Origin: Lachnospiraceae bacterium
GTDB taxonomy: Bacteria; Bacillota; Clostridia; Lachnospirales; Lachnospiraceae
DNA length: 57,126 bases
NCBI GenBank assembly: GCA_022788065.1
Contig: JALEWG010000074.1
Coordinates: 1 to 57,126 of the forward strand
Reading direction: 5' to 3'
Each line of letters begins with the position of its first letter. Position 1 is the stretch's first letter. The notes under the pieces were generated by a model. The model was not told the DNA's origin, did not search any database, and saw nothing but the letters and a program-made list of their open reading frames with translations. This document shows positions 24,506 to 32,948 of this stretch, piece by piece. The position numbers were made by a program, and so were the translations under genes.

Positions 24506-25126
24506 ATGGCAAATGTAGTAGTAAATGCAGTTGGAGACCAGTGTCCGATCCCGGTTGTCAAGGCAACAAAAGCGTTGAGAGAAATGAAAGAGGCAGGCAC
24601 GGTTGAGGTTCATGTGGACAACGAAATTGCGGTACAGAACCTGACAAAGCTGGCAAACAGCAAGAATCTGAAGTCTTCTGCGGAGAAGAAAGAAGAAAAG
24701 TTATATGTGGTGACCATCCAGACGGACGGCGCAGTCGCTGATGCAGCCGAAGCTGCGGAGGAATGTGTTTCCTGTACACCAGACAAAAGGAAAAATACCG
24801 TTGTTGCAATCGCTTCCGATCATATGGGTCACGGAAATGATGAACTGGGCAAGATCCTGATGAAGGGCTTTATTTATGCCCTTTCCCAGCTGGAAGAGCT
24901 GCCGAAGACCATCCTTTTCTATAACGGCGGCGCGACAATTACCACAGAGGGAAGCGTTTCCATTGAGGATTTAAAGAGCATGGAGGCACAGGGAGTGGAG
25001 ATCCTGACCTGCGGCACCTGCCTGGACTACTACGGGCTGAAGGACAAGCTCTGTGTCGGCAGTGTGACCAACATGTACACGATCGTTGAAAAACTGTCTC
25101 AGGCAGACAAGATTATCAAGCAGTAA
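24506..25126 (+). CDS. yedF: selenium metabolism protein YedF
   Basis: The 206-residue protein has two domains. Residues 1-about 75 are a TusA/SirA-like sulfur-carrier fold with the CPxP motif (GDQCPIPVVKATKAL, Cys13). Residues about 95-205 are DsrE-like with a cysteine pair in LTCGTCLDYYGL. YedF is repeatedly found beside selenium genes and is thought to bind or deliver selenium or persulfide; biochemical proof is limited. It faces selD across a 263-base divergent promoter region, in line with that role. I start at the ATG at 24506 after AAGGAGGAAA; an ATG at 24482 lies upstream of that ribosome site. Confidence 0.9.
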   Translation: MANVVVNAVGDQCPIPVVKATKALREMKEAGTVEVHVDNEIAVQNLTKLANSKNLKSSAEKKEEKLYVVTIQTDGAVADAAEAAEECVSCTPDKRKNTVVAIASDHMGHGNDELGKILMKGFIYALSQLEELPKTILFYNGGATITTEGSVSIEDLKSMEAQGVEILTCGTCLDYYGLKDKLCVGSVTNMYTIVEKLSQADKIIKQ

Positions 25127-25177
25127 CGGACAGACAGCAATATAACGGGCAGCGCTCGAAAAGGCGGGAGAAGATTT

Positions 25178-25927
25178 ATGTATCAGGTGGGGATCGATAT
25201 CGGTTCCAGTGCGGCCAAGGCGGCAGTACTGAAGGACGGAGCCGTAGTCAGAACACTGCTCTTAAGTACCGGGTTCAGCAGCAGAAAAACAGCGGATGAG
25301 ATCTATCAGACTCTGGAAAAAGAGGGAATCACAAAGGAAAATGCGGTGTATGTCGCTACAGGATACGGCCGCATCTCGGTTCCCTACGCGAACCGGAGTG
25401 TGACGGAGATCACATGTCACGGCAAAGGTGCATGGCATCTGTTCGGAAAAAACGGAACGGTCATTGACATCGGCGGCCAGGACACCAAGGGAATTGCGCT
25501 GAAGAACGGAAGAGTCATGAAGTTTATTATGAATGACAAATGTTCAGCCGGAACCGGAAAATTTCTGGAGGTTATGACAAACCGGCTGGGACTCACACAG
25601 AGTGAACTTTCCGGGCTGGCAGCAAAGGGAAATCCCATTACGATCAGCTCCATGTGTACCGTATTCGCGGAATCGGAGGTCATCAGTCTGATCGGAAAGG
25701 GAACGCCCAGAGAAGATATCGCGAACGGTGTGATCGAATCGGTGGTTACCAAGGTGGTCTCCCTGATCAATCAGGTGCCGGGAGAACAGTATTTTCTGAC
25801 GGGCGGACTTTGTGAGGACGAATATATTGTGGAACGTCTTTCGCACGCTCTGGGAGCGCCGGTGGAAAGCATGCCGCAGGCGAGATATGCCGGAGCGATC
25901 GGAGCGGCGCTCATGGCGGAGGAATAG
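25178..25927 (+). CDS. activator ATPase of a double-cubane reductase (BadF/HgdC-like)
   Basis: A 249-residue ASKHA-fold ATPase of the 2-hydroxyacyl-CoA dehydratase activator type. Seen: phosphate loops [14 protein letters not shown] and [12 protein letters not shown], and the two cysteine segments [11 protein letters not shown] and [12 protein letters not shown], each giving one ligand pair for a [4Fe-4S] cluster shared across the dimer. Members hydrolyse ATP to push an electron onto a low-potential partner. The partner is almost certainly the product of the next gene, which begins 14 bases later. The pair resembles YjiL/YjiM of E. coli and the reductase component (DCCP-R) described for double-cubane proteins. 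Confidence 0.88.
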   Translation: MYQVGIDIGSSAAKAAVLKDGAVVRTLLLSTGFSSRKTADEIYQTLEKEGITKENAVYVATGYGRISVPYANRSVTEITCHGKGAWHLFGKNGTVIDIGGQDTKGIALKNGRVMKFIMNDKCSAGTGKFLEVMTNRLGLTQSELSGLAAKGNPITISSMCTVFAESEVISLIGKGTPREDIANGVIESVVTKVVSLINQVPGEQYFLTGGLCEDEYIVERLSHALGAPVESMPQARYAGAIGAALMAEE

Positions 25928-25940
25928 AGAGGATAAGAAT

Positions 25941-27095
25941 ATGGCAAATCTGGATTTACCAAAGATGTTTGATGAATTTGTGGACGCCAGAAAGAACGGA
26001 TTTCTGGCAGCCAAGGAGTTTAAGGAAAATGGCGGAAAGCTGGCGGGCTGCCTCTGTTCCTACACTCCGCAGGAGGTTCTGGATGCCGGCGGCATTGCCG
26101 TCGTAAGCCTCTGCGGAACCAGTAACGAGACGATTCCCGACGCGGAAACGGTTCTCCCCAAGAACCTCTGTCCGTTAATCAAGGGAACCTATGGATTCGC
26201 CCTCACAGAGAAGTGCCCGTACACATATTTCTCCGATATTATTATCGGCGAGACGACTTGTGACGGCAAGAAAAAGATGTATGAGCTTTTAAATGAGATC
26301 AAGGAGACTTATGTCATGCAGCTTCCCCAGGGACAGGGACGTCCGTATGCGAAGGACATCTGGTATGAGGAAGTGAAGCTCTTAAAAGAGAAACTGGAGG
26401 ACAAATTCGGGATCGAGATTACCGATGAAAATCTGCGGGAAGCTGTCAGGAAGAGAAATGTCTTAAGAAAAGCACTCTGCGATATGTACGAACTGCAGGA
26501 GACATGTCCTCCGGCCATGTACGGAACCGAGATGATGATGGCTCTCCAGAAGGGCGGCTTTACATTCAATATCGACAAACAGATCGAGCAGGTTCAGGGA
26601 ATTGTGGACCGTGCGAAGAAGGCGTATGAGGCAGGAGAAGGAGCAGTTCCGAAGTCGGCGAAGAGAATTCTCCTGACAGGCTGCCCCAGCGGCGGCGTGA
26701 TCCAGAAGGTCGGTATGGTGATCGAAAACAACGGCGGCGTCATTGTATGTCTGGATGACTGCGGCGGCGAGCGCACGAGAAGCATGATGATCGACGAGAA
26801 TGCCGATGATATTCTCCGGGCAATTTCCGACCGGTATCTGGCGATCAACTGTTCCGTTATGACGCCCAATGACGGCCGTCTGGAAAATACGAAGCGGATG
26901 ATCGAAAAGTACAAGGTCGACGGTGTGATCGACGTGGTCCTTCAGGCATGCCATACATTCAACGTGGAATCCTACAAGACCAGACAGATGGTGGAGGAGA
27001 TGGGAATTCCGTATCTGAAACTGGAGACGGATTATTCCACGACCGACAGCGGTCAGATCGAGACACGGATCGCCGCATTTATTGAAATTTTATAG
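25941..27095 (+). CDS. double-cubane-cluster reductase (2-hydroxyacyl-CoA dehydratase D superfamily)
   Basis: Encodes 384 residues. Many cysteines are spread along the chain (Cys37, 39, 58, 77, 92, 107, then in [38 protein letters not shown]), as in the single-subunit branch of the HgdB superfamily (YjiM, DCCP) that carries a double-cubane [8Fe-9S] cluster. Known members reduce small molecules such as acetylene, azide or hydrazine in vitro with ATP through their activator; the natural substrate is unknown. True 2-hydroxyglutaryl-CoA dehydratases need two different subunits, and only one is present here. ATG at 25941 chosen (AGAGAGGA upstream). A hairpin with a T run follows. Confidence 0.82.
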   Translation: MANLDLPKMFDEFVDARKNGFLAAKEFKENGGKLAGCLCSYTPQEVLDAGGIAVVSLCGTSNETIPDAETVLPKNLCPLIKGTYGFALTEKCPYTYFSDIIIGETTCDGKKKMYELLNEIKETYVMQLPQGQGRPYAKDIWYEEVKLLKEKLEDKFGIEITDENLREAVRKRNVLRKALCDMYELQETCPPAMYGTEMMMALQKGGFTFNIDKQIEQVQGIVDRAKKAYEAGEGAVPKSAKRILLTGCPSGGVIQKVGMVIENNGGVIVCLDDCGGERTRSMMIDENADDILRAISDRYLAINCSVMTPNDGRLENTKRMIEKYKVDGVIDVVLQACHTFNVESYKTRQMVEEMGIPYLKLETDYSTTDSGQIETRIAAFIEIL

Positions 27096-27112
27096 TACAG
27101 GGAAATGAGCGG

Positions 27113-27148
27113 GGCTGTCGCATTTTTGATTTGGTGCGGCGGCCTTTT
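27113..27148 (+). terminator. terminator of the yedF operon
   Basis: A 10-bp stem with two G-U pairs (GGCTGTCGCA with TGCGGCGGCC), a 12-base loop and TTTTCC behind. It is 18 bases after the double-cubane reductase stop. Confidence 0.6.
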
Positions 27149-27171
27149 CCCGTACAGGGCTGTTTGCGTCA

Positions 27172-27200
27172 TTGCAATAGGTGGTGGAATGTGCTATGAT
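27172..27200 (+). promoter_or_regulatory. promoter of the nucleotidyltransferase gene
   Basis: TTGCAA at 27172-27177, 17-base spacer, TATGAT at 27195-27200 with extended TGC. Just after it AAGTTC (27207-27212) and GAACTT (27222-27227) form an inverted repeat near the start site that could be an operator or leader hairpin. Confidence 0.6.
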
Positions 27201-27244
27201 ACTTATAAGTTCAGGAAAAGAGAACTTGTCAAGGAGGAAACAAA

Positions 27245-28165
27245 ATGAAGAAAACATCACTGGTCATTATGGCGGCTGGAATCGGAAGCCGGTTTGGCGG
27301 CGGAATCAAACAGCTTGAGCCGATCGGGCCGGGCGGTGAAATTATCATGGATTATTCGATCCACGATGCTCTGGAAGCAGGATTCGATAAAGTGATTTTC
27401 ATCATCAGAAAAGATCTGGAAAAAGATTTTAAAGAGATTATCGGAAACAGAATTGAAAAGATCGCTCCGGTGGAATATGCGTTCCAGGAGCTTGACGACC
27501 TTCCTGAGGGCTTTCAGGTTCCGGAAGGCAGAAAGAAACCGTGGGGAACCGGTCAGGCTGTTCTTGCCGCCAGGAATCTGATCCATGAGCCGTTTCTTGT
27601 GATCAATGCCGACGATTACTATGGAAAAGAAGGTTTTAAAAAGATCCACGAATATATGGTCAACGAGATGAAAGAGGACGGCGACGAATTCGATATGTGT
27701 ATGGCCGGCTTTATTCTCGCCAATACTTTAAGTGAAAACGGCGGAGTGACCCGCGGCGTCTGCACTGTAGATGAAAACGGATTTCTCTCCAAAGTGACGG
27801 AAACCTACAACATTTACCGTGACGGAGACGGAATGCACGCCAGTGACAATGACGGGAATCCGGTATCTGTTGATGCCGGACAGCACGTTTCCATGAACAT
27901 GTTCGGACTTCCCGCTTCCTTTGTGAACGTGCTGGAAGAGGGCTTCCCGGAGTTTTTGGGAAATGTGAAGGAAGGCGACCTGAAGGCGGAGTACCTGCTT
28001 CCGTCGATTATCGACCGTTGTATCCGCGAAGGCCGCGGACGTGTTCGCGTTCTGGAGACAAAGGACAAATGGTTCGGCGTTACTTATAAGGAAGACAAAC
28101 CGGCAGTCGTGCAGTCTATCCGGAAACTGATTGACGACGGCTTATATCCGGAAAAGCTGTTTTAG
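27245..28165 (+). CDS. sugar-phosphate nucleotidyltransferase family protein
   Basis: A 306-residue protein of the NTP-transferase fold. The N-terminal signature AAGIGSRFGGGIKQLEPIG binds the nucleotide; VINADDYYG holds the metal-binding aspartates; GTGQAVLAARNLI and VSVDAGQHVSMNMFGL follow in the usual order, and the C-terminal part (DKWFGVTYKEDKP) is typical of this subgroup. It should make an NDP-sugar from NTP and a sugar phosphate; neither the sugar nor the nucleotide can be inferred. It is transcribed alone from its own promoter and ends just before a long hairpin. Confidence 0.8.
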   Translation: MKKTSLVIMAAGIGSRFGGGIKQLEPIGPGGEIIMDYSIHDALEAGFDKVIFIIRKDLEKDFKEIIGNRIEKIAPVEYAFQELDDLPEGFQVPEGRKKPWGTGQAVLAARNLIHEPFLVINADDYYGKEGFKKIHEYMVNEMKEDGDEFDMCMAGFILANTLSENGGVTRGVCTVDENGFLSKVTETYNIYRDGDGMHASDNDGNPVSVDAGQHVSMNMFGLPASFVNVLEEGFPEFLGNVKEGDLKAEYLLPSIIDRCIREGRGRVRVLETKDKWFGVTYKEDKPAVVQSIRKLIDDGLYPEKLF

Positions 28166-28179
28166 ATTCTGACAGGCAG

Positions 28180-28246
28180 CTTCCCGCTCTTTCCTGCATA
28201 GTATAATCCCAAAAGGAACTACAGGATAAGGAGCGGGAAGTTTTTT
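28180..28246 (+). terminator. terminator whose T run abuts the next start codon
   Basis: CTTCCCGCTC (28180-28189) pairs perfectly with GAGCGGGAAG (28231-28240); inside, TCCTG (28192-28196) pairs with CAGGA (28222-28226). Six T bases follow at 28241-28246, then the ATG of the next gene. The AAGGAG ribosome site of that gene (28228-28233) sits partly in the 3' arm, so folding would both end transcription and hide the start site. Confidence 0.7.
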
Positions 28247-28642
28247 ATGGAGAAGATTTATCGAGGCTATCCGCAGGCGTTCCCGGTGTTCACACAGGAG
28301 ATGAAGCCATACATGCTTTACCGGCGCGAGGATAAACGGGAGGATCTCAGGGGACGGACTGAAAAAAGACGCATGCGGGAGGAGCAGGAGTATTTCAGGG
28401 GGTTTTATCCGGCTGCGGCGAGAAGATGCAGGCAGTTTGTGGAGGAAGTGTGTGACCGGATGGACCGGCCGGAAAGCGGAATGTATGATGAATATCCGGA
28501 CAGGGAATTTCTGGGGCGGATGCGGGACCGGGTCATAGAGGAGGCCGGTCGTTCCGGTCATCATGCGGACCGGGATATGGTATGGATCCTGCTATTGGAA
28601 GAAGTGGAACGGCGCAGGAGACTGAGCCGTGCAGGAGTGTAA
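28247..28642 (+). CDS. conserved hypothetical, arginine/glutamate-rich
   Basis: Encodes 131 residues with no recognised domain. The N-terminus is aromatic and proline-bearing (EKIYRGYPQAFPVF), the middle is very charged (REDKREDLRGRTEKRRMREEQEY), and the second half has two amphipathic helices with an SGMYDEYPDREFL turn between them. It looks cytosolic and helical. I recall proteins of the same pattern in related Lachnospiraceae placed before a large anchored protein like the one at 28703, so I believe the gene is real. Its start codon directly follows a terminator hairpin, which suggests conditional expression. Confidence 0.65.
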   Translation: MEKIYRGYPQAFPVFTQEMKPYMLYRREDKREDLRGRTEKRRMREEQEYFRGFYPAAARRCRQFVEEVCDRMDRPESGMYDEYPDREFLGRMRDRVIEEAGRSGHHADRDMVWILLLEEVERRRRLSRAGV

Positions 28643-28702
28643 CGGAATATTCTGCCCCCTGGGGGCAATCAGATACAGAGGATTTGAGGAAGAGAGTTCG
28701 GA

Positions 28703-31189
28703 ATGAAGACCGGAAAAAAAATCGCGGTACTGCTGTTAGTGTTTGTGGCGGCAGCAGTCATTTATTTTATATGGCCCATGAGGCAGAAGAAAGAAGAAAA
28801 GGGATCTGTGACCTACACGGCAATGGAAGAGGCTTCTCTGCCGGTCGTCTATCCCCATATGCTGGAAAGGAGCATGGCTCCGCTGTTTGGCCAGCGGGAG
28901 GAGAAAGCTGCTGCAGCCGGACGCGGAAGCCTTCTTGTGCTGCCGGAAGACAGAAAACTGGAAATTACCGTTGAGGAGGCGGAAGAGATCCGCTCTCTCG
29001 GCTATGAGATCCGCTCCATGGACATGGAACGGCTGATCGAGAGAACGGAGCTTACCGGTTGGACAGCTGAAAACGGGACCATTTCTGCAGTTCTTCCAGT
29101 CCAGAATCTTCTGGAGGAAAAGACTGAGTATATGCTGGGAATCTGCGCGGACCTGAAAGATGGGTCCAGGATCTGGTATTATGCCCGCATTATGGAGACG
29201 GACTCCGCCCGGGTGTCCGCGATGCTCGCGCTGGCGGAGGAGTTCTCGCAGAAAACCTTCCACTATGAGTCTGCGCAGGATCTGACCGTGTACATGGAAT
29301 CATCACCGACGGCTGATAATTCAAGCTTCGGCGTTGTGACATTAAAGAACAGTTTTTCTCAGATGACATGGGGAATGCTCGGGGTTAAGCAGGTGTCAGA
29401 GCCGCGCATGACATTGAAGGAACTGGACGAAAGCCTCGCCAATATCGAACTGGAATATGAAGTGGAACGGGAAAGTGAGGAGGAAGGCCGGGAATATTTT
29501 ACGGTCACAGAAAATTTCACGATGAAGTGGACCGGACAGCGAATCTACATGATGGATTACGAGCGCAGAATGAACCAGATGTTTACCGGCGACAGGAGCC
29601 TGTATTCCGGAAAAAGGATCCTCGTGGGAATTTCTGACGGGGAGGATCTCTATGCGAAAAAAAGTACAGACGGACGGTTTACGGCCTTTGTCAATAACCG
29701 GGAGCTCTGGTCCTATGATAGCAAAGAGGGCGTGAGTGCGCGGATCTTCGCGTTCGGCGGTGTGGATGCGGGAAACATGCAGGACCTGAGGGCAGGAGAA
29801 GACCGCCATGGAGTTGAGATCCTGGAAGTAGAGGACAACGGCGATATTGATTTTCTGGTTTACGGTTATATGAACCGCGGCAGACATGAAGGCTGGACAG
29901 GCATTTCCTATAACCGGTATCGCGCAGAGTCCAATACTCTGGAGGAAAAATTTTTCCTTCCCGCACAGGAGCCGTACGAGGTGCTGAAGGAAGATATCGG
30001 ACGCCTCGCCCACAGAGGAGATAACGGAGTATTCTATTTCTACATGGCAGGAGCCGTATATGGGATCGACTTAAACAGCCATGAATATATTATTGTGGCA
30101 TCCGGACTCAATGAGGACCGGTTTGCGGTCAGCGCAGATCACTCCCGCCTGGCATGGCAGGAAAACACGGGACTTTATGATTCCGGGATCCTTCATATCA
30201 TGGATCTGGATACCGGCGATAAAACCCAGATCGGAGACGGAAAAGGCAATGTGTACCGGATCCTCGGATTCGTCGGAAATGACTGCGTCTACGGAGTCGG
30301 TGAGGCCGGCGATTATATCATGTCCAACGGGCGGATCATGGGACTTTACCTGGGATCTCTGGAGATCGTGGACCGAAACATGGAAAGTGCCATGCACTAT
30401 GAAAAGAGCGGATACTATATCCGAAACGTCCGGGTCGATGACAGCAGAATCCACATTGAGCGCGTGAAAAGTAAAAAGGATGGTTTTTTCGGAGACATCT
30501 CGGAAGATACGCTTGTCTGCAATGTGGAGACGCCTCCCGAAAAGACGGCGGATATCGGCTGGTACGCTTCAGACAGAAAGGGGCGCGTCTATTTTGTCCA
30601 GCTGTCGGGGGATATTTCTTCCGGCCGTAAGATCCGCACTGTCGCACCGAAAAAACTGGTGGTCGATGAGAAAAATGAGATCCGCGCCGGGGCTGCCGCC
30701 GCCGGTGACGCACTGCAGTTTTGCGCATACGGCCGGGGACGGTATCTGGGCGGCTTTACGAGCTTTAAAGAGGCAGCAGACGCAGCATACGAGTGCATGG
30801 GCTTTGTGACAGTCGGGAAGAACGGGCGGATCTGGTCACGGGCAGGAAGGCCGGGCTCCAGCTATATCCGTGATGTTTCGGGAACGGTGAAAAATCAGGA
30901 AAAATATAACGACAGCTTTACCGGGGAGAGTCAGAGAACCGGAGACGGCCTGCTGTTAGAGGCTTCCGGCAGTGGTTTAAACAGGATCCTCTCCTTTGTG
31001 AGCCGGGATATTCCGGTGCGCATCAATCTTGGGGAAGGCAGGTATCTGTATATAACCGGCTATGACCAGAGCCATGTGCGGGTGTGGGATCCGGTCAGCG
31101 GACAGTCGGAAACACTTGCCATGGAAACGGCTGCCGGACAGTTCGAGGCTGCCGGAAATGACTTTACCTGCTGGATTCCGGAAAAATAG
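28703..31189 (+). CDS. large membrane-anchored protein with propeller-like middle and degenerate C39-like C-terminus
   Basis: An 828-residue protein that I cannot name. Residues 7-26 form one N-terminal transmembrane anchor, so the rest is likely outside the cell. Residues about 240-680 show repeated strand patterns with D/N-G turns (ILHIMDLDTGDKTQIGDG, VFYFYMAGAVYGIDL), suggesting a beta-propeller. The last about 110 residues resemble a C39-type papain-like peptidase end: YLYITGYDQSHVRVWDPVSG and the FEAAGNDF close fit that family, but the catalytic Cys and His positions are not evident, so it is probably inactive. It follows the 131-residue gene by 60 bases. A wall or secretion role is only a guess. 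Confidence 0.7.
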   Translation: MKTGKKIAVLLLVFVAAAVIYFIWPMRQKKEEKGSVTYTAMEEASLPVVYPHMLERSMAPLFGQREEKAAAAGRGSLLVLPEDRKLEITVEEAEEIRSLGYEIRSMDMERLIERTELTGWTAENGTISAVLPVQNLLEEKTEYMLGICADLKDGSRIWYYARIMETDSARVSAMLALAEEFSQKTFHYESAQDLTVYMESSPTADNSSFGVVTLKNSFSQMTWGMLGVKQVSEPRMTLKELDESLANIELEYEVERESEEEGREYFTVTENFTMKWTGQRIYMMDYERRMNQMFTGDRSLYSGKRILVGISDGEDLYAKKSTDGRFTAFVNNRELWSYDSKEGVSARIFAFGGVDAGNMQDLRAGEDRHGVEILEVEDNGDIDFLVYGYMNRGRHEGWTGISYNRYRAESNTLEEKFFLPAQEPYEVLKEDIGRLAHRGDNGVFYFYMAGAVYGIDLNSHEYIIVASGLNEDRFAVSADHSRLAWQENTGLYDSGILHIMDLDTGDKTQIGDGKGNVYRILGFVGNDCVYGVGEAGDYIMSNGRIMGLYLGSLEIVDRNMESAMHYEKSGYYIRNVRVDDSRIHIERVKSKKDGFFGDISEDTLVCNVETPPEKTADIGWYASDRKGRVYFVQLSGDISSGRKIRTVAPKKLVVDEKNEIRAGAAAAGDALQFCAYGRGRYLGGFTSFKEAADAAYECMGFVTVGKNGRIWSRAGRPGSSYIRDVSGTVKNQEKYNDSFTGESQRTGDGLLLEASGSGLNRILSFVSRDIPVRINLGEGRYLYITGYDQSHVRVWDPVSGQSETLAMETAAGQFEAAGNDFTCWIPEK

Positions 31190-31203
31190 AGGAAAAACCG
31201 CAC

Positions 31204-31231
31204 TTTACAAATCGTTAATGTATGTTATAAT
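31204..31231 (+). promoter_or_regulatory. promoter of murA
   Basis: TTTACA at 31204-31209, 16-base spacer, TATAAT at 31226-31231 with extended TGT. The leader of about 120 bases to the ATG at 31358 contains no hairpin I trust. Confidence 0.6.
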
Positions 31232-31357
31232 TTATTCGTCAAAGACTATCAAAACGGAAGAAATGCCGTTTTCATGCGGAAAAGGTGCCGTACATTCCGA
31301 ACAGGGGCGTGTGCGGGCGGCGTCCGTATATACGGCATATCCATATAGAGGTGCAGA

Positions 31358-32650
31358 ATGGAACAGTATATTATGAAGGGCGGCAATCCGTTGGTCGGTG
31401 AAGTGACCATTAGCGGAGCGAAGAACGCGGCACTGGGAATTCTGGCAGCGGCCATTATGACGGATGAGGATGTTGTCGTGGAGAATCTGCCGGATGTCAG
31501 TGACATCAATGCGCTGTTAGAGGCGATCCGCCATCTCGGCGCGCATGTGGAGCGGCTGGACCCCCATACGGTGAAGATCAATGCGAAGGATATTCACGCG
31601 GTAACGGTGGAAGATGAACATATGAGAAAGATCCGTGCGTCCTATTATTTTATCGGCGCACTGCTTGGAAAGTATAAAAGCGCGGAGGTTCCGCTTCCCG
31701 GCGGCTGTACGATCGGGAGCCGGCCCATTGACCAGCATTTAAAGGGATTCCGTGCGCTGGGATCGGAGGTTTCCATCGTTTCCGGTGCGGTGATCGCCCA
31801 TGCCATCGACCTGATCGGAAGCCATATTTATCTGGATGTGGTTTCGGTTGGAGCGACGATCAATATCATGATGGCGGCATCCATGGCGGAAGGAGAGACG
31901 ATTCTTGAAAACGTGGCCAAGGAGCCGCATGTGGTGGATGTGGCTAACTTCTTAAACAGCATGGGAGCCAATATCAAAGGTGCGGGAACCGATGTAATCC
32001 GGATCCGCGGGGTGAGACGGCTCCACGGTACGACCTACTCCATTATTCCGGATCAGATCGAAGCCGGCACGTTTATGTGCGCGGCGGCCATTACGCGCGG
32101 CGATATCACAGTCAAGAACGTGATCCCGAAGCATATGGAGGCCATTTCCGCGAAGCTCATCGAGATGGGCTGCGAGGTGGTGGAATTCGACGAGGAGATC
32201 CGCGTGGTCGGAAAGCCGAAACAGCGGCATATGAACTTTAAGACTCTCCCCTATCCGGGATTCCCGACCGACATGCAGCCGCAGATGACGGTTGCGCTTG
32301 CACTGGCAGAGGGAACCAGCGTTGTGACAGAGAGTATTTTCGAAAACCGTTTCAAATATGTGGATGAACTGGCCCGTATGGGCGCCAATATCAAGGTGGA
32401 GGGCTCTGTAGCCATTGTGGACGGCGTCCGTATGTTCACGGGAGCGCAGGTGATCGCCCCGGATCTTCGCGCGGGAGCTGCCCTTGTTCTGGCAGGTCTG
32501 GCAGCGGAAGGGTATACGACGGTGGATGAGATTGGCTACATCGAGCGCGGCTATGAGAAATTCGAGGAGAAGCTTCGCATGCTGGGAGCCAGCATTGAGC
32601 GTGTTGATTCCGAGAAGGATGCGCAGAAATTCCGCCTTCGCGTGGGATAA
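31358..32650 (+). CDS. murA: UDP-N-acetylglucosamine 1-carboxyvinyltransferase
   Basis: MurA adds enolpyruvate from phosphoenolpyruvate to UDP-GlcNAc, the first committed step of peptidoglycan synthesis and the target of fosfomycin. The 430-residue protein has Lys22 in SGAKNAAL and the catalytic cysteine Cys117 in PGGCTIGSRPID, so it should be fosfomycin-sensitive unlike the Asp variants. RADKIRASYYFIGALLG-type loop residues (MRKIRASYYF) and the C-terminal DLRAGAALVLAGL segment are standard. The ATG at 31358 has a rather weak ribosome site (AGAGGTG). It is monocistronic, as the metK promoter and riboswitch follow. Confidence 0.95.
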   Translation: MEQYIMKGGNPLVGEVTISGAKNAALGILAAAIMTDEDVVVENLPDVSDINALLEAIRHLGAHVERLDPHTVKINAKDIHAVTVEDEHMRKIRASYYFIGALLGKYKSAEVPLPGGCTIGSRPIDQHLKGFRALGSEVSIVSGAVIAHAIDLIGSHIYLDVVSVGATINIMMAASMAEGETILENVAKEPHVVDVANFLNSMGANIKGAGTDVIRIRGVRRLHGTTYSIIPDQIEAGTFMCAAAITRGDITVKNVIPKHMEAISAKLIEMGCEVVEFDEEIRVVGKPKQRHMNFKTLPYPGFPTDMQPQMTVALALAEGTSVVTESIFENRFKYVDELARMGANIKVEGSVAIVDGVRMFTGAQVIAPDLRAGAALVLAGLAAEGYTTVDEIGYIERGYEKFEEKLRMLGASIERVDSEKDAQKFRLRVG

Positions 32651-32673
32651 CGGATTCTTTTGCAAAAATCCTA

Positions 32674-32702
32674 TTGACATTTGCGGAAGAATCAGCTAAT
32701 AT
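32674..32702 (+). promoter_or_regulatory. promoter of metK
   Basis: TTGACA at 32674-32679, 17-base spacer, TAATAT at 32697-32702. The start site would be near 32709, about 30 bases before the riboswitch aptamer. Confidence 0.65.
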
Positions 32703-32739
32703 ACTGCCTGTAACAATTTTATAAAAGTTCGCAATATCC

Positions 32740-32852
32740 CTTATTCAGAGTGATGGAGGTACATAGGACCTGTGAAGTCACGGCAACCCCTGTTAATCGC
32801 GTGCGCGAGAGGGCAGGAAGGTGCCAACCTGAGCGAGAAATCGAGCAATAAG
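32740..32852 (+). promoter_or_regulatory. SAM-I (S-box) riboswitch aptamer
   Basis: The leader has the S-box order: P1 made by CTTATT (32740-32745) and AATAAG (32847-32852), the early GATGGAGG arm, the invariant GGCAACC (32784-32790) with the pseudoknot arm, a GC-rich P3 hairpin (GCGTGCGCG region), GTGCCAACC, and GAGC before P1 closes. S-adenosylmethionine binding favours the terminator that follows. Confidence 0.9.
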
Positions 32853-32878
32853 AGGATTTGATATACGATTGTTTTGTC

Positions 32879-32914
32879 AAGTCCGCTTAGAGAATGAAGC
32901 GGACTTTTTCTTTT
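32879..32914 (+). terminator. riboswitch expression-platform terminator
   Basis: AAGTCCGCTT and AAGCGGACTT form a 10-bp stem over an eight-base loop, followed by a T-rich tract. It lies between the SAM-I aptamer and metK and should end transcription when S-adenosylmethionine is plentiful. Confidence 0.85.
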
Positions 32915-32948
32915 GCTGTTTGGCATGCAGATTTTGAAAGGAGAAACA

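Noticed and set aside
25178..27095. 2-hydroxyglutaryl-CoA dehydratase system
   Set aside because: That enzyme needs two different dehydratase subunits besides the activator. Only one is present, and its cysteine pattern and the yedF/selD context fit the double-cubane YjiL/YjiM class.
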